From Amia ocellicauda (lineage: Eukaryota > Chordata > Actinopteri > Amiiformes > Amiidae), in assembly GCF_036373705.1 (NCBI RefSeq), contig NC_089852.1, forward strand, positions 29,190,707 through 29,254,706: 64,000 nucleotides of DNA. The letters are read 5' to 3'. Numbering within the stretch: position 1 is the stretch's first letter; each line of letters starts with the position of its first letter. Both the position numbers and the translations under genes were made by a program. Positions 40,501 through 51,600 of this stretch are shown piece after piece. The notes beneath the pieces were generated by a model, which worked only from the letters and a program-made list of their open reading frames with translations, was not told the origin of the DNA and did not search any database.

Positions 40501-43500
40501 CTTATACTTTCACTACAGAGAAAATACACCAAGACTGAGAGACAAAGCAGACAGTGACCAGGCACGGCGGACCGCAGATTCAGGATGCTGAGGATGGACT
40601 TGCCTTCCTGGGCACTGGGTACCACAAGATTTCTGTGGTATAGTGCATACACTGGAAAGTCAGCCTAGTTCTAATAATAACATTTACATAAGCTTTGAAC
40701 TCCACCAATCATTAGGTCTTGAACCCCCGAGATTTATTTTCTCCCTCTCGAGTTTGTGAGTTCTCTCTCAATTGTGCTTAATGGTTCCCTACTGCTGTGC
40801 CTCATATAGACTTCCTCTCTAAAGTGCTCTGTGGCAATTCATTTGTGAATGTGGCTATATTCGATATTGATTGATTGAAGGAAAACAATTTCACACCTGC
40901 ACTAGAGACCACAAAGTCACTTCTAGGATGCTTTTGGTGCATTCATCAACACTGACTTATTCAGAATCAAGTTAAGGGAAATTTAAATGTAATAGATTCA
41001 AATTTATAACCATATGGCCAGCTACCTTAACACCTCCATAAATAGTCAGGAAAATATTTAACATATGTGGAAACAAACGTTCTTGTAAAATAAATATAAA
41101 TCTGAGAAAAAGAGAGAGGAATTATTCAAGGTGGGCAAAGCCTGACCTTGCCATGGAACTGTGGCACCCGGTAGCCCTCGGCCAGGTATAATCCCACTGT
41201 GGTCCACATGCACTGATAACGGCAATCATCCCGACACGTCCAGCCTGCGGGAAAGAGGAGATGAGCAGAGACACTGAAATGTGCGGAGATGCGCTGAGAG
41301 AGGCACACTTGGCAATGATAGTATGACTCACCACACACATGCAAAAAAAATCCCAGTGAAGATCTGATTTAGTGCGAGTCATGTTATCCATGTTTGCTGC
41401 ACTATATCACAGTTAACGCTAACTAGACTTGGATGTTGCGAGTATTCATTAGGGAGGTAAGCCTCTGTCAAAGCCTTACTTCTAAAAATGTATTCACCCT
41501 TTCTTGATTCATGTTACACAGTCCTCACCTCCTTAATTTGATAGCATCTTTCCGATAAATTAGGCAAATTGGGCACAAGGGCATTGAGTTTTTCCTGACC
41601 CTTTTTTAAAAAAAACCTTAATTAATTTGTTATCCTACAGGTGTCTCTGCAAGTTTTCGAGTACAACAAAACAAAGACATTAACTTAATAACATAGAAAT
41701 TAACACACTAGGCTCTGACTAATGAGTAAAAACAACACAATTAGAGTAGATGTAGCACTTCCATTTAATAAATTGACACGTTTAAAGAAAGATGGAGAAT
41801 GCTGTCACTGCAGACGTGGTGTCACTAAAGCAGTTTTAAGCACTCATTTATTTTTGACTGTGGAAAATTATTAAATGAAATTATATAGTGAATACAGGAA
41901 GAAAAGCTTTCTTAGGTCATTTATACACATTTTTACTTTTTCATCACATATTTTTCTTGTTGATGTTTTAATCATCATCATGTCTGCTTTATTCGTGACT
42001 CTGCACTCCAAGAATGGTTGTTGTAAAAAACAACATCATCATCATCATCATTAGAGAGGAGGAAATTCTGATATGCAACTCACAACAAGTGTGTCGTTCT
42101 GATTAGGAAAACCTCCGTTTCCAAATCAGAAATGGACAAATACCTACCATGAAATACAACAAGGCAGTGGAAAGTCTTTGAATTTTGTATCAAAGCTGAA
42201 AAATATTCTCTACTTAACAATGGCAAACAGATATCAGCCAATTTTGTGGATGCTGAAAGAAGCGATTCTTCACATGGGAAATTTTCACACAACAGCAGCT
42301 CCATGAAAGATGGTGCTTAAATTCAACAGAAAAACATAATGCACTGGACATTTTCTTTCCTGACACTAAGTGACACATCTGTGCTGCTAGAGAACTAGCT
42401 TTTTACGATTTATTTTTTCACATTACATAGGCCTATCTTTTTATATAGCTACTATACATAGAAATTATATTGATTTCAGTATGTTTCATCATAAATAAAA
42501 ACCTAAACTGTTCTGTTCACAAATGATATACATGTTCTAAGCAAACATTTTAATGTATTCATTGTCTATTTATAATATTGTCTAAAACAGACACAATTTA
42601 ATAAGTAGTCATGTTGTCACTCTGTTCATTTAGCCTACATGCTAATGTTAGTAATTTGTATTAACAAAATAACTAATTAAGATGATTAAGGTACTGCAAT
42701 AGAATGACTGTTCAATAAGTGGCTTTCATTTAAATTGAATTTGCCTCATGGTGCTGGAAGACTGAAATACAACATACAAAGCCCAGATCAGAAAAACACA
42801 ATGCACAAAACACGAGCACAGTTATATACCATAAGCATAAGACTACCCATAATGCACCTTTTGGAGCAGCATACTTTGCTGTCCTGTATGACTAAGGCAG
42901 GGGTTTTCAAACCGGTCCTGGAGTACCCCTTGCCCTGCTGGTTTCTGTTCCAACCTATGTCTTAATTACTTAATTGAATGGTATATTGCTTTGTTAAGCA
43001 ATTAAGACCTCAGTTGGAACAAAAACCAGCAGGGCAGGGGGTACTCCAGGACCGGTTTGAAAACCACTGGACTAAGGGATTGACTTTCCAAAGCTGGTAA
43101 AAGAGTAACGCTCGAGTAAGACCAGCTGATTCAACATGATGTCTTACGTTTTCATGGGGACTTCATTACTATTGTGTTCAACTTTAAATACAACACATGC
43201 TATACATAAACATATGTTCACAAATAACTCTCTCTTTACTTTGGAAATCAGGCCTCAGTGTCTGAGGTTTCATCTTAGTGTTTGTAACAGAATTAAGGCA
43301 TCAACCTTTTGTTATAATTTTCTCTGGTGTCAATAAAAAGATTTCATGTCTTTTGTCCCTATTTCCATGAAAACACGTGAGACACATACCGAGACAAATA
43401 GACATCAACAAAAAAAGACTCACTGACACGTAACAACCATGCAGACACACAAAAACATAGTGCTGGGTTACATTCAAGCTACCAGAGAGCATCCTCAATG

Positions 43501-45319
43501 TCACACAACCAGTTCAGTAGGTCTACAGCTGTATGCATTTAGCCTGAACCAGACTGACAGGACAGGCGACACGCAACCTCCTCTGCCTCTAATAACAGAG
43601 CGACAATCAGTCGTGACAACACGCCGCCACTTACCCACAACCATTCAATAATTCTTCCATGCAACTATCAATTGTCTTAATAATTATAGCCTACAACCAT
43701 TGTGTAGACAGCCGCTGCAGTTGGATCCATTTCAGGTGTTTAATTCATCTGATTTCTTAGCCTACATTGTGCAACTCTGAAACTTAATATCAATAAGTTA
43801 ATTAGAAAAATAAGTAAGTGCGTTTATTTCAGGGAGACACACAGAGCCCTCAGAATCACCCTCATGAATGGTTTTCTATACTAGAGTTTCTATACTATGT
43901 TAAAACTATCCAGCAAATTCTAGTTTAGAGCACAGTATTACTGACTAAATACATTATTTTAATTTGTGAATTTCTGTGTAAATGTATGCATGGGGAAACA
44001 TAAAATACTTTTCATGAATTCATATACTACTGTTGACATGACGTGTTGATATAGAAATAAAATAGGAAACTTGATGCAGTGTGTGCATAGACAGGTATGT
44101 TCAAGAACTATACACTGTACAGTAATTCATTTTCTCTGGTCCATGTGAATGGAATTTACATTTTTCTTTAAATTGTTTGTTGTGAATTTGTGAAAAGTGT
44201 TATGGATATGTTTGTATAGAATTGTATAAGTTCCATTTCAGCACAATTCAAATCCACTCATTTTCATAATTCAAATTTGCACTGAATTAGAGACATTTTA
44301 GTGCAGCAGACAAGCTATTCAGGCCAGAGAGCTGTAATTTAAGTCATGTGCAGTTGAAAGATATGTTACCATAATTATAATGCTTGTATACAGATGCTAA
44401 ATTAAAAAATAATAATCACAATAATATTGATAGCATTTTAATAAGCAATGTGGAGTCGTTGTAAGGTATACCCTAAATAGTATTATACATCTGTAGACGT
44501 GTTTTCGTTTTATTTGAATAAAGATACATTATAATGTAGTCTAATAATCAGAGCTGTGCGTTTAGGAGAATCGTCAGCGTCGGTGAATGATGGTAGTGAT
44601 GGTAGTGATGGTAGTGATGGTAGTGATGGTAATGATGGTAGTGATGGTAGTGATGGTAATGATGGTAATGATGGTAGTGATGGTAATGATGGTAGTGATG
44701 GTAATGATGGTAGTGATGGTAGTGATGGTAGTGATGGTAATGATGGTAGTGATGGTAGTGATGGTAGTGATGGTAATGATGGTAGTGATGGTAATGATGG
44801 TAGTGATGGTAATGATGGTAGTGATGGTAATGATGGTAGTGATGGTAATGATGGTAGTGATGGTAATGATGGTAGTGATGTTACCCTCACCGCACAGCAG
44901 CCACAGCTCATGCACTGGGACCGAAGCTGAAACAATCTGATTTCAATTAGAACCGTAATTGGAAAGACGAACTGACCCGACCGAGCTCTGCGTTCATGTC
45001 ATGGAAATGAGCCTCCGCAACACAAACCCTGGACCCAGGAAGAAGCAGCCCGAGTGACCCCTCACCGCCAGCCTCCCGGCGCGGCGCGGCGCGGCTTACC
45101 TGTCAGAGCCATGTAGGGCGGCTGGGCGGACTGGAAGCCGCGCAGCCGGGCTCCGGTGCAGTTGGCCCGGACGCACTGCTTCACACAGTCCAGGTAGAAC
45201 GGCTCCTTGTCACCCTTGGACCCGGTGACCCGAGTCGCCAGCAGCAGGAAGCTCCCCAAGACGAGCACGTAGGCAGCGGGACGGGGCCGCAGCGAGCCCC
45301 TCGGCGGGGACGGACTCAT
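33300..45319 (-). CDS. pgap3: pgap3, GPI-attachment remodelling enzyme (post-GPI attachment to proteins 3)
   Basis: Pgap3 (PERLD1, Per1 family) is a Golgi multi-pass membrane protein that takes part in fatty-acid remodelling of GPI-anchored proteins, removing the unsaturated sn-2 chain. The eight coding exons are 45319-45100, 41244-41147, 40348-40196, 38847-38785, 37746-37685, 34775-34639, 34462-34258 and 33363-33300, 1002 bp for 333 residues (human about 320). Features in order: a hydrophobic leader, the Cys-rich luminal [14 protein letters not shown] segment, then seven hydrophobic segments. The motifs FHTRD (exon 4) and DAHAIWH (exon 7) carry the His/Asp residues of the CREST hydrolase superfamily. 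All splice sites are GT-AG with consistent phase. The gene is tandem with pnmt and erbb2. The promoter is CpG-rich. Confidence 0.96.
34258..34462 (-). CDS. pgap3: pgap3 exon 7 (HxxxH motif)
   Basis: The 205-bp exon encodes [20 protein letters not shown], a hydrophobic [20 protein letters not shown] segment, then [18 protein letters not shown]. The DAHAIWH string provides the conserved HxxxH pair. The acceptor follows a long (CT)n tract. The donor is gtgagg, in phase 2. Confidence 0.95.
34468..34527. repeat. (GA)n microsatellite, polypyrimidine tract of pgap3 exon 7
   Basis: About 29 GA units on the plus strand are (CT)n on the transcript strand, ending 5 nt before the exon 7 acceptor gccag. 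Confidence 0.95.
34639..34775 (-). CDS. pgap3: pgap3 exon 6
   Basis: The 137-bp exon encodes [20 protein letters not shown], then [20 protein letters not shown] and ANATI. The HVSYL and RFDYGYN motifs are conserved in PGAP3. The acceptor is ctccag and the donor gtaagg, in phase 1. Confidence 0.95.
34776..37684 (-). other. pgap3 intron 5 (2.9 kb)
   Basis: No exon-like sequence was found. The stretch 35388-36600 is relatively GC-richer, with short open frames on both strands (for example 36242-36589 minus and 36291-36560 plus). It may be an old retroelement remnant, but I cannot assign it. Confidence 0.4.
37685..37746 (-). CDS. pgap3: pgap3 exon 5
   Basis: The 62-bp exon encodes [20 protein letters not shown] and the first two bases of the next Arg codon. 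The acceptor is ttttgcag and the donor gtagga. Confidence 0.93.
38785..38847 (-). CDS. pgap3: pgap3 exon 4 (FHTRD motif)
   Basis: The 63-bp exon encodes [20 protein letters not shown] plus E, nearly identical to human PGAP3. It contains the conserved His and Asp of the family. The acceptor is cggcag and the donor gtaaca, in phase 0. Confidence 0.95.
39135..39290. repeat. Interspersed repeat fragment (SINE/LINE type)
   Basis: 'agaacataagaaaggatac...gaggcctcttggcccatctagctaatctgg...caagttgtttcttcaaggatcataggatg' follows a repeat pattern I recall as widespread in non-teleost and early-branching fish genomes. It lies in pgap3 intron 3 and has no coding frame. Confidence 0.5.
40196..40348 (-). 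CDS. pgap3: pgap3 exon 3 (first membrane segment)
   Basis: The 153-bp exon encodes [20 protein letters not shown], then [17 protein letters not shown] and [12 protein letters not shown]. The acceptor is ctctcag after a GA/CT run. The donor is a weak gtcggt, placed by phase and by the match of the next exon. Confidence 0.92.
41147..41244 (-). CDS. pgap3: pgap3 exon 2
   Basis: The 98-bp exon encodes [20 protein letters not shown] then [13 protein letters not shown], ending in phase 0. The sequence is close to human PGAP3 across this Cys-rich luminal segment. The acceptor is cccgcag. The donor is the weak gtcagg. Confidence 0.95.
42898..43069. mobile_element. hAT-type palindromic MITE with 8-bp target duplication
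   Basis: A 172-bp near-perfect foldback runs from caggggttttcaaaccggtc to accggtttgaaaaccactg, with the arms meeting around a short AT-rich centre near 42980. It is flanked by exact 8-bp duplications gactaagg (42890-42897 and 43070-43077), the hallmark of hAT superfamily insertion. It has no coding capacity. It lies in pgap3 intron 1. The high arm identity suggests that it is the youngest copy in the window. Confidence 0.9.
44587..44881. repeat. 9-bp tandem repeat (gatggtagt / gatggtaat) in pgap3 intron 1
   Basis: About 32 tandem 9-bp units alternate between gatggtagt and gatggtaat. Because the unit is a multiple of three, several frames are open across it, which creates false Asp-Gly-Ser/Asn and Met-Val 'proteins'. 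The right half settles into a strict 18-bp double unit. It lies about 220 bp inside intron 1 from pgap3 exon 1. Confidence 0.97.
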
Positions 45320-45540
45320 CCTCGGCCCGGCGAACACGGCGGGGAAGGCACACGTCGAGACGGACGGCGATCAAGCCATCCGCACCGAGCCGCGCGTCTC
45401 ACCGGACATCTCCTCCCGCTCCGCCGGAGCAGCACGCCGCGCACACGTCACCGCGTCTCCGCCAGCAGCGCCACTTCCTCCGTGAGGCACCGCGCTGCGC
45501 CCGCCCGCCCCGCAGCCTGCGACCGCCAGGGGGAGCAGCA
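45060..45540 (-). promoter_or_regulatory. CpG-island promoter of pgap3
   Basis: Very high GC and dense CpG (gcggcgcggcgcggc at 45080-45094 and many CpGs up to about 45535) surround exon 1, while both flanks are AT-rich. No TATA box is seen. This is typical of a housekeeping promoter. Confidence 0.75.
45100..45319 (-). CDS. pgap3: pgap3 coding exon 1
   Basis: The first in-frame ATG is at 45319-45317 (context gagATGA with A at -3). The frame stays open further upstream, but only with a GTG at 45337. The exon encodes [20 protein letters not shown], a hydrophobic leader, then [16 protein letters not shown], and ends MALTG in phase 1 with donor gtaagc. It is 220 bp. Confidence 0.93.
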
Positions 45541-45559
45541 CCGGCTGAGCGGCACACTG

Positions 45560-47724
<2,165 letters not shown>

Positions 47725-47932
47725 TTTCCCCTCCTGACCAGTGAGTCTGTTCCTCTTTCACCACATCTCTCTCCCTGCCTCTTTTTTGCCTTCTCTCCCT
47801 ATACACCCCCCCTTACTCCTCTCTCTACTTCTTTCCTTTTGCTCAGATGACCATTTCATAGCCTATATCTAATCTCTCTTCTCTGCACCCAACGCCCCCT
47901 CCTTTTTTTTACCCTCATCCCTCTCTCTTCAG

Positions 47933-48167
47933 CAGGGGTCTCCAACTCAATTTCCAGAAGGGCCTTTATTGTCTTTTACAGCTGATGGCTTAAAATATTA
48001 TTTTGATTCAAGTTAGACTGCCTGTAACATTATCAAATGCAGCCTGTACAGAACTATTCAATTCACCCATTTAACAAGCTAATCATACCAATGAAGTAAC
48101 CTAGAACTGAGTTTGAATGAAAGCTAGAAGAAGCTGCAACCCTCCAGGAACTGAGTTCAAGACCCCA
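47933..48167. mobile_element. hAT-type palindromic MITE abutting the pnmt stop codon
   Basis: The left end caggggtctccaactcaatttcc mirrors the right end ctccaggaactgagttcaagacccca. Flanking 8-mers ctcttcag (47925-47932) and ctttacag (48168-48175) agree at 6 of 8 bases, consistent with an aged hAT duplication. The right-hand 8-mer covers the pnmt stop codon. On the minus strand the element contains AATAAA (plus-strand tttatt at 47965-47970). Confidence 0.7.
47965..47970 (-). terminator. Candidate pnmt poly(A) signal inside the MITE
   Basis: AATAAA on the minus strand lies about 200 nt downstream of the pnmt stop codon. It is the first canonical hexamer I see in the 3' flank. Confidence 0.45.
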
Positions 48168-48169
48168 CT

Positions 48170-48605
48170 TTACAGTTTCCTAGCCTTGGTGAAAAAAATA
48201 CCTGCAACATCATCCACACCAACCCTCATGCCAGGGGGCAGGGTGTATGTGCTGAACTCCAGCACACTGTAGCCACAGTCTCCCAGGCTGGCCCTTACAA
48301 AGGCCTCATCCACGGGCACCACAGGGATCCGCACGCCAGGCCCGCCCAGGTAGTAGCTCTCATCTAGCGCCCCAATCAGCAGGAAGTGCCCACCGGGCCG
48401 CAGCAGGGAGGAGATGTGGCCCAGTGCCCGGGTGAAGGTGGGTCGGTCACAGCTGACTGCCTCCAGGCAGAAAGCAGAAACAAGGCAGTCAGCAGGGCAG
48501 ACCAGGGCGCCGGGGGGCAGGGGTGCTGGGCTGTGGACGTCGATGGGCAGCACGTCTGAGACCACTGAGCGCAGACGGGCAGCCTTCTCACGCCAGGCCT
48601 GCGAG
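48170..48605 (-). CDS. pnmt: pnmt exon 3 (catalytic C-terminal part)
   Basis: The 436-bp exon begins GSQAWREKAARLRSVVSDVL, then PIDVHSPAP, LVSAFCLEAVSCDRPTFTRA, LLRPGGHFLLIGALDESYYL and VGVDDVAGIFFTKARKL, followed by TAA. The acceptor is cttctgcag, at the phase needed to complete the split Gly codon. The stop codon lies at 48172-48170, next to the MITE. Confidence 0.95.
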
Positions 48606-50943
48606 CTGCAGAAGGCAATATGCATCAGAACAGTGTTTCCCATCCTGGTCCTCTGGACACACCCAGTGTTGCTCAATAGTTATTCATACCTCTCAGTGGT
48701 ACCACAATTGTAAGAGTAGGGCATGGATTCAGACCAATCCAATCCATCGAAAACAAGAACATAAGGGATAGGCAATTTCAGACCTGCAGATGGTACTGGA
48801 ATTGGGTTCCTGCAGATTTTATTAGTACTATTCAATTTGCAACATTGAATCAACAGGTGATTTGATTACTTCAATTATTGACTTCAATTTAGTAATTTAG
48901 ACTTAAAATTTTAAATTAAAAACGGAAAAACCCTTTGGACCTCAAGGACTGGAATTGCCCAAACCTCATGTATTTGTTTTAAATGTACACTATGTTCCTA
49001 AAATAGCTATGTTTCACTGACATACATATTAATCACACAGGGACCTTAAACTGGAAAAAATCAGTGAACCACTCCACCCACAAGACTCTTAATTGTTTAG
49101 CTTTATGAAGCCCTTAATTTGACTGTTTTCATAATTAGCATTTTTTATAGGTTTTCTCTGGATTCAGTCCTTGGTTTCATCAATATTAATCTTTAAACAT
49201 TCAGACACTGAGCAAACAAAATACTGCTCAGTCTGTCCTCAACTGGTGGTTTCTTAAATTGTTTACCAATTAATGATACATAGAGACATGCTAATAATGG
49301 TTTATGAAACACTCCATAACCGCTGTTTATTCGGTGTGGACTTAAATGGTTCAGTTCCAGACTAAGACCTGGAAAAGCCTGTTTGAGGAAGCAGCTTCAT
49401 GAAAGGGTTTGATTAAGATCTCGCAAGAATCAGGACTACTGGAAGAGGAACTACTGGACTAGATCTCAAAGGTGCTCATGTAGTTATAATTCTCTGTGCA
49501 GTCATGTGTGAATCAAATCACTGTATATGAAACACTTGGCAGAATATGGAAACATTTTTCTGATTTTATGGAAGACTTTAATGGTGAAATATTTCACTGA
49601 TCAGTTATTTACAGGGAAAGCCAACCCTGATCCCAAATAATTGTCTTACAGTGTCTTCTGTTTTTTGTGTGTCCTTTTGTGAATCTAAACCATTAAATAT
49701 TTTTAACATATATTTTATGTTTCTAGTCAGAACACATTTAGGTTTCCGGTGATGGTCCTTCTCTCAGAATAGAAAAAATAAATAAAAAGTACTACACTAT
49801 TTCCTATCGACGTTATAATGATTGTACATTGATTCATATTATTTCCCTGAATTAATCTTTAGTTATTCACCCTTCCCTCTCTTTATTTAGTGTATGTAGT
49901 TTTACCCTGCCACGCCCCTCTCCCACCAAACCACCACCATGTTCCCGGTATTTCTTACCCCCTGCCTTCCAGCTGGCAGACATGCTGCAGGTATGGTGTC
50001 CAGTTGAAGCCGCCCTCTCCATCCTCCAGCCAGCGCTGCAGCTCGGCACGGTTCACTGGCAGGAAGTCGGTCAGCAGCACCCGCCGGAACACCTCACACC
50101 CGCTCAGCACCTGGTACAGCGTGGGGCCAGAGCCAATGTCCACCAGAGTGTCTCCGGTTATGTCACCTGAGAGAGAGAGAGACAGAGAGAGAGAGAGGGG
50201 TGAGCAGGAAGGGGAGTGGTAGAGATGGGGAAAGGAGAGAGAGTAGGAGGGGGATGGAAGTAAAGGAAAGAGAGAGGGAGAAGGGTATAGGGGAAATGAA
50301 GAGGTTGGAAGATGGGAAAAGGGTCAGCAAGATGGTAGCAAAAGAGAGGGAATGTGAGAAAGGGAGTGGAGAGGAGTGATAAAGGTGCAGAGTGGATGGT
50401 AGGTAAAATGGCAGAAGGAGTTAGAGACAGTAGTTAGGTGGAGAGGGAGGAAGAAAGGGAGAAGGGAGGAGAACAGGATAAATGGGTAAAGAAAGGGAGC
50501 GGGGAGGAGAGAGAGGTAGAGATGGTGAGAGAGGGAGAAAGAAAAAAGGGAGAAGAGAGACAAAAAGACTTGACAATCAAATTGATTGTCACACAAACAC
50601 ACACAGTGACAGAGAGACAGGCATTACCCCCAGGTTCCCCTACCCCCCCTACCCCTGTGCCAGGCTCACCCTGAGTGAAAGCGCGGTGCAGGCAGTCCAG
50701 CTTCCAGGGTACAATGCTATCAGACCGAGAGAAATCGGCACGAGGGGGGGTGTAGTTGTACTGCAGGTAGGCAGCAGGGTTGAACCTCTGATAGCACTGA
50801 GCCATGGTCGCCACCCCGTCCAGCGGCCCGGCCTTTCTCTCTGTAGCACCCAACCCTCTCTCCTCCATCCCTCTCTCCTTTCCCTCCTCCAGCTTTCTCT
50901 GTGCAGCCCCTGTGTCTCTTTGTGCCATTTTCTGGGTCGCCAT
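48170..50943 (-). CDS. pnmt: pnmt, phenylethanolamine N-methyltransferase
   Basis: Pnmt transfers a methyl group from S-adenosylmethionine to noradrenaline to form adrenaline, in the cytosol of chromaffin and some neural cells. Three exons (50943-50670, 50166-49959, 48605-48170) give 918 bp for 305 residues (human 282). The exon count and phases match the human gene as I recall it. Key features are YQRFNPAAYLQYNYTPPRAD near the N-terminus, the SAM-binding motif LVDIGSGPT at the start of exon 2, FCLEAVS with the Glu equivalent to human Glu185, and VGVDDVAGIFF with the Asp equivalent to human Asp267. The N-terminus is longer and Lys/Glu-rich (RKLEEGKERGMEERG). The family also includes NNMT and INMT. 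The tcap-pgap3 setting and catalytic residues favour pnmt. Confidence 0.93.
48606..49958 (-). other. pnmt intron 2 with foldback remnants
   Basis: A left-arm-like segment cagtgtttcccatcctggtcc occurs at 48631. A weak foldback spans about 48768-48968 (ggcaatttcagacctg mirrored by caaggactggaattgcc). The rest is AT-rich, with no exon-like sequence. Confidence 0.45.
49959..50166 (-). CDS. pnmt: pnmt exon 2 (SAM-binding motif)
   Basis: The 208-bp exon encodes GDTLVDIGSGPTLYQVLSGC, then LLTDFLPVNRAELQRWLEDG and FNWTPYLQHVCQLEGRG. DIGSGPT is motif I of the methyltransferase fold. FNW and EG(K/R)G match PNMT/NNMT. The acceptor follows a (CT)n tract. The donor is gtaaga, in phase 2. Confidence 0.95.
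50167..50580. repeat. Purine-rich tract in pnmt intron 1
   Basis: About 400 bp of nearly uninterrupted A/G on the plus strand fills most of the 503-bp intron 1, beginning with (GA)n at the exon 2 acceptor. It generates several spurious Arg/Glu/Gly-rich frames. Confidence 0.9.
50670..50943 (-). CDS. pnmt: pnmt exon 1
   Basis: The 274-bp coding exon starts at the first ATG, in good context (gggATGG). A later in-frame Met (MAQCYQRF) is also possible and would remove the charged extension. It encodes MAQCYQRFNPAAYLQYNYTP, then SIVPWKLDCLHRAFTQG, and ends in phase 1 with donor gtgagc. Confidence 0.88.
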
Positions 50944-51099
50944 CCCTCTGCTACTCCCTGCCTTTTCACGTCTTCTCTTTCTCTACCCTGGTTGATCTGT
51001 AATTCACAGTAACTTTGCTTTGTCTCACTGTCTCTGTTGTTGACGTTTTTGTCACCTGATAGACACTTAGGTGAAAATATGTTTTATATGTTTTCAGAT

Positions 51100-51600
51100 G
51101 ATTATATTTGTCTGTCTGTCTGTCTGTGTCTCTCTCAAACTGTGTTTTAGAGACTTTCTGTAAGTCTCTTTCTGCTACTTAGATGGTTAATCTGTCTCTC
51201 TTATTGTCAGTATGCTTTCTTTCCTTTCCCTCTATCTTTCCCCTCACTCAGATTGATTGTCTTCCTCTCCGAGTCAGTCACATAGACTGTCTGTACATAA
51301 GTTTAAATGATTCTGATGGTGAATGTTCCTCTGTCTGTGTGTGTCTGTCTTTCTGTACCAATTTGTCAGTCAGTGTGTCAGTCTGTCTGTCAGCGCCGTC
51401 CCCAGATCTATCCGTATGTGTGTCTCTTCCTGTTCACCTCTCAGTCTGTTAGTCTGCCTATCTGTATGTCTGTCACTCAGTTTGTGGGCATGTGGCTGTC
51501 TCTCTGGCAGTCATTCCCTCAGTATAACTGTGCCTCTGTGTCTGTGTTCCTGTCAGTATTTATACCTCTCTCTCACTGTGTGCTGTGTGCGAGGGAGGGG
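51100..51600. repeat. TCTG/TGTC-rich low-complexity DNA 5' of pnmt
   Basis: Interrupted tgtc repeats (for example 51112-51127) and pyrimidine-rich DNA dominate. The Ser/Val/Cys-rich open frames here are artefacts of the repeat. Confidence 0.8.

Noticed and set aside
44510..44940. Overlapping long open frames (Asp-Gly-Ser/Asn, Met-Val, Leu-Pro-Ser and Thr-Ile repeats) on both strands
   Set aside because: They are all readings of one 9-bp tandem repeat, whose unit length is a multiple of three, so frames stay open by construction. The array is intronic in pgap3.
45320..45337. Start of pgap3 at 45337 (MFAGPRM...)
   Set aside because: The codon at 45337 is GTG. The first in-frame ATG is at 45319, in an acceptable context and followed by a good leader peptide.
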